In this document: positions 1 to 7,182 of the stretch, piece by piece | Numbering within the stretch: the stretch's first letter is position 1 | How the letters are laid out: the number at the start of each line of letters is the position of its first letter | Assembly (NCBI GenBank): GCA_029779385.1 | Contig: JAKPAQ010000485.1 | Location: 1 to 10,135, forward strand | DNA from: Actinomycetes bacterium | GTDB taxonomy: Bacteria; Actinomycetota; Actinomycetes; Propionibacteriales; Nocardioidaceae | Length of the DNA: 10,135 nucleotides | Reading direction: 5' to 3' | The notes under the pieces: generated by a model | What the model was told of the DNA's origin: nothing | The model's database searches: none | The model's input: the letters and a program-made list of their open reading frames with translations, nothing else | Program-made: the position numbers and the translations under genes

Positions 1-1
1 G

Positions 2-340
2 GTCGTAGAGAAGGCCGCCACCAACGACATCCCCGGCACTTTCAACGTCGGCGGTGACGGCGTTCTAATGCTTACTCAAGCCGCCAGAATGCTCGGAAAG
101 CCGACGTTGCCGTTGCTGCCGATTGGATTCGGCTCGGTGCTGCACCGCGCGGCAAGTTTCATGGGCACGGACCTGACGCCGGGGGTGCATCGATTGCTCA
201 CTTATGGGCGGATCATGGATACCTCAGCGTTGCGCGAGATCTTCGGTTACACCCCGAAATTCAGCACGCGCGAGACTTTTGAGTGGTATGCCGAGACCCT
301 GCGTCCCGGCCTTTTTCAGACCTTGGGGGTCACTAAGTGA
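2..340 (+). CDS. NAD-dependent epimerase/dehydratase (SDR family), C-terminal part
   Basis: This is the last 112 residues of a protein that begins before the window; the open frame runs from base 2 to a TGA at 338-340. The visible part starts with VVEKAATNDIPGTFNVGGDG, the pattern in extended SDR enzymes where the end of the Rossmann core (GTFNVGG) leads into the substrate-binding C-terminal domain. It ends with a helical segment around LREIFGYTPKFSTRETFEWY, typical of sugar-nucleotide epimerases/dehydratases, where it places the modified sugar at the active site. The NAD-binding glycine motif and the YxxxK catalytic pair are outside the window, so the reaction cannot be specified. The gene overlaps the next by GTGA, so the two are probably translated together. 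In M. tuberculosis the equivalent neighbour pair is, from memory, galE2 (Rv0501) and Rv0502. SDR membership is fairly secure; the substrate is unknown. Confidence 0.8.
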   Translation, partial: VVEKAATNDIPGTFNVGGDGVLMLTQAARMLGKPTLPLLPIGFGSVLHRAASFMGTDLTPGVHRLLTYGRIMDTSALREIFGYTPKFSTRETFEWYAETLRPGLFQTLGVTK

Positions 341-1650
341 AGGACGATCTCAAAGGGATCGGCACCTCTGGAGAGGCTGGCCGAGGCAGTCGTGCGACGT
401 CGCCATCTAAAGCTGCCCGCTCGTTAGCCGGACCAGCAAAAAAGGCCGCCCCGAAGAAGGCCACTGCCAAGGTCGCGGCAACCGAGCCATCGACGGCTAC
501 GAAGGCGACGGCTACGAAGGCGTCGGCCACGAAGGCGACGGCCACGAAGGCGTCGGCCACGAAGGCGACGGCCACGAAGGCCGCGCAGCCAAAGGCCGCG
601 CCGCCAAAAAAGAGCGTCCCGAAGAAGGCAGCCGCGCCGAAGGCAAAAGCCGCCGGGGCGAAAAAGGCGGCGACCGAGTCACCTAATCGTGAACGCCACC
701 TGCACTCGGTCCCCGATGATGAGCAAAAGACCGACGAGACGCCTAAAGAGGCGACCTCTGGCCTAGACCCCGATGATGTTGCCGCAGCCTTCGCTGAGGG
801 CGCCAAACGGCTACTGGGTACCGATTGGTCAGTGCGGATAGCCAACCTTGCAAGCGCATTGCGGCGGCGGGCGTCAGGGGAATACGAAGTCGATGAGTTC
901 GGCCTTGACCCCGAAATGCACGACCTTTTTAACTCGATGATCGAGCCGGTAGCCGAAAGCTGGTTTAGGCTCCAAGTCCGCGGCATTGAGAATATTCCGG
1001 CCGACGGTGGAGCGCTCTTAGTGGCGAACCACTCTGGCACGGTTCCGGTCGACGGATTGATCACTGGATATGCGGTGATGAAACACACCGGTCGACCGAT
1101 TCGGCCACTTGGCGCAGATCTGGTTTTCAAACTTCCTTATGTTGGTCAGATCGCGCGCAAAATGGGCGCCACATTGGCCTGCGCTGAAGATGCGGAACGG
1201 TTGTTGGCCTCTGGCGAACTCGCGGCGGTTTGGCCCGAGGGTTTCAAAGGTGTCGGCAAGCCGTTCAGCGAGCGCTACAAACTCCAGCGTTTTGGTCGCG
1301 GCGGGTTCGTTTCGGCAGCAATGCGAGCACAGGTGCCGATCATTCCGGTGTCGATCGTGGGCGCCGAAGAAATCTACCCACTAATCGGGAACATCCCGTC
1401 GCTCGCGCGACTTTTTGGCCTGCCGTACTTGCCGATCACGCCGTTCTTTCCGCTGCTCGGTCCGTTGGGACTTATCCCGTTGCCAAGCAAGTGGATCATC
1501 GAGTTTGGTGAGCCAGTCCGTACCGACGCCTATCCGCCTGAGGCTGCCGACGACCCGATGCTGCTGTTCAACGTCACCGACCAGGTGCGCGAAACAATCC
1601 AGCAGACCCTCTATAACCTGCTAGTCGAGCGCGGCAACCCGTTCGTGTGA
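337..1650 (+). CDS. PlsC-type lysophospholipid/glycerol acyltransferase with histone-H1-like N-terminal tail
   Basis: This 437-residue protein has two parts. Residues about 20-117 are a low-complexity tail of Ala, Lys, Pro and Thr, with [13 protein letters not shown] motifs and six ATKA(T/S/A) repeats, resembling the C-terminal tails of histone H1 or mycobacterial HupB. Residues about 165-437 form the acyltransferase. The catalytic block [10 protein letters not shown] lies at 231-240 and [10 protein letters not shown], a substrate-binding EG motif, starts at 299. PVSIVGAEE and a proline- and leucine-rich segment ([18 protein letters not shown]) could touch the membrane. Family members transfer an acyl group from acyl-CoA or acyl-ACP to a lysophospholipid or related acceptor at the inner face of the membrane. 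His and Asp are separated by six residues (HX6D) instead of the usual HX4D, so this is a divergent subfamily and the acceptor may not be lysophosphatidate. The GTG start overlaps the previous stop and has a GGGGG ribosome site at 325-329, 7 nt upstream. A resemblance to Rv0502 is from memory. Confidence 0.88.
   Translation: MKDDLKGIGTSGEAGRGSRATSPSKAARSLAGPAKKAAPKKATAKVAATEPSTATKATATKASATKATATKASATKATATKAAQPKAAPPKKSVPKKAAAPKAKAAGAKKAATESPNRERHLHSVPDDEQKTDETPKEATSGLDPDDVAAAFAEGAKRLLGTDWSVRIANLASALRRRASGEYEVDEFGLDPEMHDLFNSMIEPVAESWFRLQVRGIENIPADGGALLVANHSGTVPVDGLITGYAVMKHTGRPIRPLGADLVFKLPYVGQIARKMGATLACAEDAERLLASGELAAVWPEGFKGVGKPFSERYKLQRFGRGGFVSAAMRAQVPIIPVSIVGAEEIYPLIGNIPSLARLFGLPYLPITPFFPLLGPLGLIPLPSKWIIEFGEPVRTDAYPPEAADDPMLLFNVTDQVRETIQQTLYNLLVERGNPFV
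496..585 (+). repeat. Six-copy 15-bp in-frame tandem repeat in the acyltransferase tail
   Basis: Six consecutive 15-bp units of the form GC(T/C)ACGAAGGCG(A/T)CG encode residues 54-83 as [30 protein letters not shown]. The third positions and the Thr/Ser codon alternate with a 30-bp period, which suggests duplication of a 30-bp double unit. The unit length is a multiple of three, so copy-number change would keep the reading frame. Lysine recurs every five residues. Confidence 0.9.
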
Positions 1651-1655
1651 ACGGG
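1638..1655. terminator. Possible bidirectional U-less hairpin terminator
   Basis: CCCGTTC (1638-1644), a GTGT loop and GAACGGG (1649-1655) form a perfect 7-bp stem with a 4-nt loop. It spans the stop codon of the acyltransferase and lies 31-48 nt past the stop of the convergent MMPL gene. No T-run follows on either strand, so it is not a classical intrinsic terminator, although hairpins without a U tract have been proposed as terminators in actinobacteria. Its place between convergent genes is the main support. Confidence 0.4.
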
Positions 1656-1685
1656 CCGCCGCGCTGCAACTGACACCTTCGGGCG

Positions 1686-3998
1686 CTACTTCTCGCCCAG
1701 GTTCCTAAGCAACTGATCGCCCTCGATGTCGAGGTTCGGCAGGAGTCGGTCCAGCCACTTCGGCAGTGCCCAAGCGCGGTCGCCGAACATCGCCATCAGC
1801 GCTGGCACGAGCGTCATCCGGACCAAGAACGCATCGATGGCAATTGCTATCGCCAAGGCGAAGCCGATCTGCTTGATCATCGGGTCGCCATTGAAGATGA
1901 ATCCGGCAAACACCGAAATCATGATGACTGCGGCGGCAGCGACAATCCGGCTGGAGTGCATGAACCCGTCGACGACCGATGCAGTCCCGCGCTTTCCGTG
2001 AACCCACGACTCACGCATCGCCGACACTAAGAACACCTGGTAATCCATGGCCAGGCCATAGGCGATACCGGTAACCAAGATCGGCAGCAGGGCCATCACC
2101 GGGCCGGTCGAGTCCAAGCCGAACAACTGGTTCAGCCAACCCCACTGGAACACGGCGGTTGTTGCGCCGAGGGTGGCCAAAATGGTCAGCAAGAAGCCGG
2201 CAGTTGCCTTCAGCGGAACGATGATCGAGCGGAACACGAGAGTCAACACCAGTAGCGAGAGCAAGATGACAATGCCCAAGTAGATCGGCATGACTTCGCC
2301 CATCTTTTGGGCGATATCGATGCCCATCGCGGTCTGACCGGTTACCCCAATTTCGATGCCGAACTTGTCGTCGAAGCTTGCTGACTTGTCCCGCAGTGCG
2401 TGGACGAGAGTCTCGGTCGACTCATCCGTGGGACCGTCGGTGGGAATCACCGAAACGAGGACGGTACGTCCGTCTTCGCTCACTCCGGCCGCAGTCACCG
2501 AAGCGACATTGTCTAGTTTGCTGAGTTCGCCCAGAACGGCAGCAGCGGACTGTTGGTCTACGGGGGCTTCGGTTGACGAAGACAGCACGACCATTAGTGG
2601 GCCGTTCAGACCTTCACCGAAGGAACCGGACACGAGTTCGTAGCCCTCGCGTTGGGCGGTACCGGAGTTGTAGTTTTCGCTAGAAGGCAACCCGAGGCGC
2701 ATGCTTGCGGCCGGAATTGCCAGCACGAGTGTCACGGCAACAACGAAGATCGCGACGAGGAAACGATTCTTGGTGACCATCGTGGCCCAGCGGCGAGCAG
2801 TTGCGTGATCGGCGCCGGCGGCCTCTTGTTGCGCGAATTTTTCGCGGGCCTTTGGCGAAACGATGCGTTCACCAAGCAGACCCAGCAGAGAAGGCAGGGC
2901 GGTCAAGGCGACGGCAACCGAAACCGCAACCGTGCCGGCGGCGATAAGCGCCATCGTGCTCAGCAGGCTGATCCCGATGACCAAGAGGCCGGCGAGGGCG
3001 ATCATCACGGTGATGCCGGCGAAGAAGACGGCCGAGCCGGCCGTGCCTAGGGCGCGGCCAGTGGCTTCGTGGGCGGTTAGTTTCTCGCGCATGATCAATC
3101 GGCGCTGCCGGTTGACGATGAACAGGGCGTAGTCGATGCCGACGGCCAAGCCGAGCATCAAACCCAGCACGATGCTCATCGAGCCAAGTTCAAAGAAGTG
3201 GCCTAGTGCGTAGGCGCCACCGACGCCCACGCCCACGCCTAGGAGCGCGGTTACTAGCGGTAGGCCGGCCGCAACGACCGAACCCAACACGAGGAACAGC
3301 ACGACCGCCGCGACGACGATGCCGATGGCTTCGCCTGCTCCAGCGACCTCAGGCATTTCCTGCATGGAAGAACCAGGGACGACCGTGATGCCCGCTTCGG
3401 CCGCCGGCTTTTCGGCCGCGTGCATTACGTCCTCGATCACTCCGGCCGGGAGCTCTTGAATTTGTTTGGTGAACTGGAACTGGGCCAGCGCGACTTTCCC
3501 GTCCGGCGCAACGATCACGCCTGGTACGAGGTTTCCGTCGACAGCCAGCGGAACCGCAGTCGTCAACTTTTGACCGGCCGCGACCGCGGCAGCGGCTTGT
3601 TCGGCTGCCGCGACTTGGCCGGCCAACTGCTTCTGGGCTTCGCCCTGAGAGGTTGATTGGCCGGCAAGTTCGGCTGGATCGACTACTTCGTCGACGCCGT
3701 AGATCCCTTGTACCGACCCAGCAACTGCAGCGGCCACCTCAGGGTCGAAGAAGGTCTTGCCTTCTGGGGCCGAATACACGACTTGTCCGCTGCCGCCTGC
3801 AGCCGCTGGCATGTCGGCCTGGAGTTGGTCTACTACTTCTTGGGAGGAGACGCCTTCGATCCTCATCTCGGTGCTGAGCTTGGGGGCATTGAACGCCAAT
3901 GAGCCGGTGATCACCACGACTAGAACTAGCCAGCCGGCCAGAAATCGCATCGGGTGGGCAAATGCAGTGTTGCCGAGGCGGTAGAGCAGAGTGGACAC
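1686..3998 (-). CDS. MMPL/RND-family membrane transporter
   Basis: A 770-residue RND-superfamily exporter of the MMPL type, probably driven by the proton gradient. The layout is the duplicated MMPL plan: TM1 at about 20-37, a first outer domain to about 224 (Ala- and Gln-rich, probably coiled, near 125-145), TM2-6 at about 226-370, a cytosolic loop at about 376-411, TM7 at about 412-431, a second outer domain at about 432-570, and TM8-12 at about 571-737. The Asp-Tyr pairs that relay protons in this family are present in both halves: GIDYALF (D289-Y290) and LAMDYQVF (D652-Y653). I chose GTG at 3998 because AAGGAAG lies 5 nt upstream and TM1 then follows a short N-terminus; an ATG at 4103 would add 35 unsupported residues and run into tetR. 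No MmpS-like partner is nearby. The substrate (lipid, drug or pigment) cannot be read from sequence. The divergent tetR suggests ligand-controlled expression. Confidence 0.9.
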   Translation of the reverse strand: MSTLLYRLGNTAFAHPMRFLAGWLVLVVVITGSLAFNAPKLSTEMRIEGVSSQEVVDQLQADMPAAAGGSGQVVYSAPEGKTFFDPEVAAAVAGSVQGIYGVDEVVDPAELAGQSTSQGEAQKQLAGQVAAAEQAAAAVAAGQKLTTAVPLAVDGNLVPGVIVAPDGKVALAQFQFTKQIQELPAGVIEDVMHAAEKPAAEAGITVVPGSSMQEMPEVAGAGEAIGIVVAAVVLFLVLGSVVAAGLPLVTALLGVGVGVGGAYALGHFFELGSMSIVLGLMLGLAVGIDYALFIVNRQRRLIMREKLTAHEATGRALGTAGSAVFFAGITVMIALAGLLVIGISLLSTMALIAAGTVAVSVAVALTALPSLLGLLGERIVSPKAREKFAQQEAAGADHATARRWATMVTKNRFLVAIFVVAVTLVLAIPAASMRLGLPSSENYNSGTAQREGYELVSGSFGEGLNGPLMVVLSSSTEAPVDQQSAAAVLGELSKLDNVASVTAAGVSEDGRTVLVSVIPTDGPTDESTETLVHALRDKSASFDDKFGIEIGVTGQTAMGIDIAQKMGEVMPIYLGIVILLSLLVLTLVFRSIIVPLKATAGFLLTILATLGATTAVFQWGWLNQLFGLDSTGPVMALLPILVTGIAYGLAMDYQVFLVSAMRESWVHGKRGTASVVDGFMHSSRIVAAAAVIMISVFAGFIFNGDPMIKQIGFALAIAIAIDAFLVRMTLVPALMAMFGDRAWALPKWLDRLLPNLDIEGDQLLRNLGEK

Positions 3999-4003
3999 GG
4001 AGT

Positions 4004-4010
4004 CTTCCTT
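4004..4010 (-). promoter_or_regulatory. Ribosome binding site that fixes the MMPL start
   Basis: Read on the minus strand this is AAGGAAG, 5 nt before the GTG at 3998-3996. No comparable site precedes the in-frame ATG at 4103, so this sets the start of the transporter. Confidence 0.75.
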
Positions 4011-4016
4011 ACCAAA

Positions 4017-4034
4017 GTGATAGTGGACTCTCAC
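4017..4034. promoter_or_regulatory. Putative TetR-family operator
   Basis: GTGATAGTGGACTCTCAC is an imperfect palindrome in which 7 of 9 base pairs match about its centre (GTGA-AGT / ACT-TCAC). It lies between the divergent mmpL-type and tetR genes, immediately downstream of the transporter's predicted -10 box and over its predicted transcription start. Size and place suit a dimeric TetR-family repressor. That the neighbouring regulator binds here is inferred. Confidence 0.55.
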
Positions 4035-4064
4035 ATAGTACGATGGCGGAGCAAGCCGTTCCAA
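4035..4064 (-). promoter_or_regulatory. Predicted promoter of the MMPL transporter gene
   Basis: On the minus strand there is a -35-like TTGGAA (4064-4059), an 18-nt spacer and a -10-like TACTAT (4040-4035). Each hexamer matches 4 of 6 consensus bases. The start would fall near 4028, giving a leader of about 30 nt with a good ribosome site. On the plus strand TACGAT at 4039-4044 is a plausible -10 for tetR, but I see no convincing -35 for it. Confidence 0.5.
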
Positions 4065-4083
4065 CCCGAACCTTTGGAGACGT

Positions 4084-4701
4084 ATGTCACGGCGTGATTC
4101 CAAGGCAAACGCCGACCGGATCGTAGAGGCGCTGCTTCGCCTCTGGGCGGAGTCTAGTTCGCCGTCGATGGACCAGATCGCTGCCGAATCCGGTTTGGGC
4201 GTCGCGACCGTCTACCGCCACTACCCCAACCGAGCAGAACTCGAGCGGGCTGCATTCAAGCGGATCGTCGACGACGAGATCGTGCCGATCTTCGATGCCG
4301 TCCACGAGTTCCCCGGCGCCGAACTAATCGAAGTAGCAGACAAATTCATTAGAACTGTGGGCCGCTATAGCCCGTTGCTTGCTGCGGTCGGCCCCGACGA
4401 GTTCGCCGACGACATGATCCACGAGATGGGTGAGCAATTCGTCGAAATGCTCAACCGAGGCCAAGAACGCGGATTCTTGCGCACCGACCTTGAACCCTCG
4501 GACATCTACTGGATAATTCGATTGCTGGTCCTTGGGCTCAATTCGCCGTTGGATTCAGAAACGATTCGCCGCCGTTTCTTGGTGCTAATTGTTTCGGCAG
4601 TCCAGCCTGCCGGCCAAGACCCATTGCCGCCATATTCGCTTCAGGACTACGACAACCTGTCGGTCTTGCCTCAGTACCGGCGACCGCCAACGAAAAACTA
4701 A
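4084..4701 (+). CDS. TetR/AcrR-family transcriptional regulator
   Basis: A 205-residue regulator with the standard TetR plan. The N-terminal DNA-binding domain contains a helix-turn-helix at about residues 28-47 (MDQIAAESGLGVATVYRHYP), and the variable helical C-terminal domain would bind a ligand and dimerise. The ATG at 4084 has GGAG at 4076-4079 and places the first helix (ADRIVEALLRLW) at the usual distance. It is divergent from the MMPL transporter across 85 bp that contains an 18-bp palindrome, so it most likely represses the transporter and perhaps itself. The inducer is unknown because the C-terminal domain (about 60-205) has no recognisable signature. Its TAA stop overlaps the stop of the convergent HAD gene. 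Family assignment is secure; target and ligand are inferred. Confidence 0.92.
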   Translation: MSRRDSKANADRIVEALLRLWAESSSPSMDQIAAESGLGVATVYRHYPNRAELERAAFKRIVDDEIVPIFDAVHEFPGAELIEVADKFIRTVGRYSPLLAAVGPDEFADDMIHEMGEQFVEMLNRGQERGFLRTDLEPSDIYWIIRLLVLGLNSPLDSETIRRRFLVLIVSAVQPAGQDPLPPYSLQDYDNLSVLPQYRRPPTKN

Positions 4702-5579
4702 CCGCGGGCGCGGAGTCGGCGGGCCGCGTACCAAACGGCAGCCACGACGAGCCCAATCGCGACAGCCTTCGAGCCGGCGCTCATCACCTTGCGGCCAGTG
4801 CGATAGTCGCGAATTTGCCAACCGTTCGCTTTCGCGTGGGCATGCAAGGTGCCGTCTGGGTTGACGGCGCACGGGTGACCAACCAGCGACAGCATCGGGA
4901 TGTCATTGGATGAGTCCGAATAGGCGTAGCAACGTTCAAGATCCAGGCCTTCGGCGTCGGCTAGGGCCTGCACCGCGGTCGCCTTACTTTCGCCGTGAAG
5001 CATTTCCCCAACTAGACGGCCGGTGTAAACCCCGTCGACCTGCTCGGCGACAGTCCCGAGCGCGCCGGTCAAGCCGAGGCGCCGAGCGATAACGGAGGCA
5101 ATTTCGATTGGCGCGGCGGTCATCAACCAAACGCGTTGACCGCGATCGAGGTGCCATTGCGCCATTGCGCGCGTTCCGGGCCAGATCTTGTCAGCCATGT
5201 ACTCGTCGAAAACTTCTTCGCCGATTTCTTCAAGTTCGCTCACCTCATGGCCGGCGATAAAACCCAAAGCGGAATTTCGCGCGTTGTCGATGTGGGCGGG
5301 ATCCTCGACGCCGACGTACTTGAAATAGGCCGCCTGCCACGCGGCCTTGGCAATATCGCGGGTCGAAAAGAACTCACGTTTGTGAAGTCCTCGGGCCAAC
5401 AGGAAGATGGAGGCGCCCTGCATGATCGTGTTGTCGACGTCGAAAAAGGCCGCCGCAGTGGGGTCAGGCGGCTGATTGAGCGCCAGCTCAACCTCGGTCG
5501 CGGCCGAGGCCGCTTGGCCTTCCAAGATCGAACGCGACTTTAGGTTCGGCGGCAGATCATTTCCTTGACCGTGGGGCAT
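4698..5579 (-). CDS. HAD-IB family phosphatase (SerB/CicA-like) with C-terminal membrane anchor
   Basis: A 293-residue HAD-superfamily hydrolase of subfamily IB. The four catalytic motifs are in order: FFDVDNT with nucleophile D47 and acid/base D49, LMTAAP with T154, K199 in GESKATAV, and YSDSSNDIPML with D222 and D226. Residues about 55-140 are the helical cap expected between motifs I and II. Such enzymes remove phosphate from small molecules, and SerB acts on phosphoserine, but this group (TIGR01490-like, including M. tuberculosis SerB1/Rv0505c) is not proven to use phosphoserine. Residues about 267-286 (VAIGLVVAAVWY) form one hydrophobic helix followed by RRLRARG, a likely membrane anchor with the catalytic domain in the cytoplasm; a lipid phosphate is therefore possible as substrate. 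I chose ATG at 5579 over the upstream ATG at 5642, which would extend into the divergent gene. It converges on tetR with overlapping stops. Confidence 0.85.
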   Translation of the reverse strand: MPHGQGNDLPPNLKSRSILEGQAASAATEVELALNQPPDPTAAAFFDVDNTIMQGASIFLLARGLHKREFFSTRDIAKAAWQAAYFKYVGVEDPAHIDNARNSALGFIAGHEVSELEEIGEEVFDEYMADKIWPGTRAMAQWHLDRGQRVWLMTAAPIEIASVIARRLGLTGALGTVAEQVDGVYTGRLVGEMLHGESKATAVQALADAEGLDLERCYAYSDSSNDIPMLSLVGHPCAVNPDGTLHAHAKANGWQIRDYRTGRKVMSAGSKAVAIGLVVAAVWYAARRLRARG

Positions 5580-5592
5580 GACGTTCACTGTA
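5580..5592 (-). promoter_or_regulatory. Predicted leaderless promoter (-10 box) of the HAD phosphatase
   Basis: On the minus strand a TACAGT hexamer (5592-5587, fitting TANNNT) is followed by exactly 7 nt and then the ATG at 5579. That spacing puts the transcription start on the A of ATG, the geometry of leaderless mRNAs, which are common in actinobacteria. There is no Shine-Dalgarno sequence and no clear -35. Confidence 0.45.
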
Positions 5593-5631
5593 TCGGCCAA
5601 GTACGCCCACATGGTGTGGTTGACTCGACAC

Positions 5632-7182
5632 ATGGCCGTCAATATCAGTGACGATCTGGCTCAAGCCGCGCGTCGCGACCCCACCGGAATCGCCCTCATC
5701 GAACCGCGAACTGACCGGGAAGTTACTTGGGAAGAGTTCGATCACTGGGCAGACCTCGTCGCCCAAGCCTTGCTTGGCCGCGGAATTCTTGCGGGCCAGC
5801 GAGTCGCGTTGGTGATGGCGAACGGCATCGATTTTGCCGTCGCCTACTACGGGATTTTGCGTGGTGGGTTGATCGCCGTCCCGATCAACCCGAGGTCTAC
5901 CCCACGGGAGATCTCGCGGATCGTCGAGGCTTGTTCGCCCAAAATGGTGGTCGCGGACTCGAACTCAATCACCCAAGTGCGAGAAGCCGAAACCGGCAAC
6001 TCGCAGGTGGTCGTGCACCGGGCGGCCGCAGGCGAAGGCGAACTGCGGTTCGCCGCCTTGTTGGAGACCGCCAGCGCAGAGCCGCCACATTCGCCGCCGG
6101 ACCCAGAATCGACCGCAGTGGTGCTGTTCACCTCTGGCGCTACCGGACTGCCGCGTGGCGTGATGCTCTCGCACCGCGCATTGTCGGCGAACCTCGATCA
6201 GTTGCTGAAGATCTCGAACCCACCAATCTCGCAGCAAAGCGACGTGGTTCTGGGGCTGTTGCCGATGTTCCACATCTACGGACTGAACTGCGTGCTTTCG
6301 ATGTCCGTGCGAACCGGGGCGACGGTAGTGCTCATCGATGGGTTCAACGCGGGCGAAGTCCTTGAGCAGATTCGCCAGTACGAGATCACCTATGTGCCCG
6401 TGGCGCCACCGGTTATTTCGGCTTGGGCCGGCCTGGATTCTCTTGCCGAATCACTGGCGTCGGTTCGAATCATCGTTTCTGGCGCGTCGGCGTTGGATCC
6501 GGACTTGGCTGCTGGCTTCTTCAACCTGTCGGGCCATCCGGTTGAGCAGGGCTACGGACTGACCGAGACCTCTCCGGTGCTTACCACCACGATCGGCGAT
6601 GGCCGGCCAGTCGGCCAGTCGCCAGCTTCAGGTTCGGTCGGAAGGCCGCTTTCGGGAGTCGAAATTCAGTTGCGCGACCTAATGGGCAAGCCAGCAGTTG
6701 TTGGTGATCCGGCTGAAATTTGGGTGCGAGGGGCGAATCTCTTTTCCGGCTATTGGCCAAACGGCGTTGACGGCCCCAATCAGGATGGCTGGTGGGCAAC
6801 CGGTGATATCGGCATTCAGGATGAGCAAGGAAACCTGAGTCTGGTCGACCGAATCCGCGAAACCATCAATATTTCGGGCTTCAACGTCTATCCATCCGAG
6901 ATCGAAGAGGCGCTAGCGGAGGCACCAGGGGTTGAGAACATCGCTGTCATCGGAATCCCAGATGAGCGAACTGGTGAAGCGGCTGTCGCGTTTGTGGTTG
7001 CCGCCGACCCTGAAGCCGATTCGGACGAGCTAGCTGCGGCAGTTCGAGAGTTGGCAATGAATCGATTGGCCCGGTTCAAGGTTCCATCGCGGATCCTCGT
7101 CGTGGCCGCTTTACCGCACTCGCCAACCGGCAAGGTGGCGAAAGGTCGATTGCGGGCACTGGCACGCACCTCGCTGTCATGA
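5632..7182 (+). CDS. AMP-forming acyl-CoA synthetase (fatty acyl-CoA ligase-like)
   Basis: A 516-residue member of the ANL superfamily, which activates a carboxylic acid with ATP to an acyl-adenylate and passes it to CoA. The expected motifs are ordered: phosphate-binding FTSGATGLPRG at 166-176 (Arg where Lys is commoner), YGLTETS at 308-314, ATGD at 389-392 with the ATP-ribose-binding Asp, DRIRE with hinge D406 followed by SGFNVYP, and catalytic PTGK with K501. The length suits medium/long-chain acyl-CoA or aryl-CoA ligases; the acid cannot be told from sequence. The start is uncertain. ATG 5632 gives the normal N-terminus (NISDDLAQAARRDPTG) but lacks a good ribosome site; in-frame starts at 5578 and 5611 add residues without family support. 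Its TGA overlaps the glutaredoxin ATG (ATGA), implying coupled translation. Neighbouring acyltransferase and MMPL genes fit a lipid context. Confidence 0.9.
   Translation: MAVNISDDLAQAARRDPTGIALIEPRTDREVTWEEFDHWADLVAQALLGRGILAGQRVALVMANGIDFAVAYYGILRGGLIAVPINPRSTPREISRIVEACSPKMVVADSNSITQVREAETGNSQVVVHRAAAGEGELRFAALLETASAEPPHSPPDPESTAVVLFTSGATGLPRGVMLSHRALSANLDQLLKISNPPISQQSDVVLGLLPMFHIYGLNCVLSMSVRTGATVVLIDGFNAGEVLEQIRQYEITYVPVAPPVISAWAGLDSLAESLASVRIIVSGASALDPDLAAGFFNLSGHPVEQGYGLTETSPVLTTTIGDGRPVGQSPASGSVGRPLSGVEIQLRDLMGKPAVVGDPAEIWVRGANLFSGYWPNGVDGPNQDGWWATGDIGIQDEQGNLSLVDRIRETINISGFNVYPSEIEEALAEAPGVENIAVIGIPDERTGEAAVAFVVAADPEADSDELAAAVRELAMNRLARFKVPSRILVVAALPHSPTGKVAKGRLRALARTSLS

Noticed and set aside
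496..585. CRISPR-like array
   Set aside because: Units are contiguous 15-bp in-frame coding repeats without spacers.
333..1130. Long minus-strand open frame opposite the acyltransferase tail
   Set aside because: Its [11 protein letters not shown] repeats are the antisense of the Lys/Ala repeat; it has no domain, and the plus strand carries clear catalytic motifs.
3999..4103. Upstream ATG (4103) for the MMPL gene
   Set aside because: It adds 35 residues unlike the family, overlaps tetR, and lacks a ribosome site, whereas GTG 3998 has AAGGAAG at 5 nt.
1686..4701. Recently acquired efflux cassette
   Set aside because: Base and codon use look like the flanks by eye, and no inverted repeats, tRNA or integrase genes border it.
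4709..4728. CGCGG/CCGCG hairpin after tetR
   Set aside because: The stem is only 5 bp with a 10-nt loop inside HAD coding sequence, likely by chance at this GC content.
5578..5631. ATG 5578 as start of the acyl-CoA synthetase
   Set aside because: It overlaps the start of the divergent HAD gene and adds 18 residues outside the family fold; not fully excluded.
5620..5648. TTGACT-N17-TATCAG as a plus-strand promoter
   Set aside because: The start would fall inside the acyl-CoA synthetase gene after its likely first codon, with no suitable start codon soon after.
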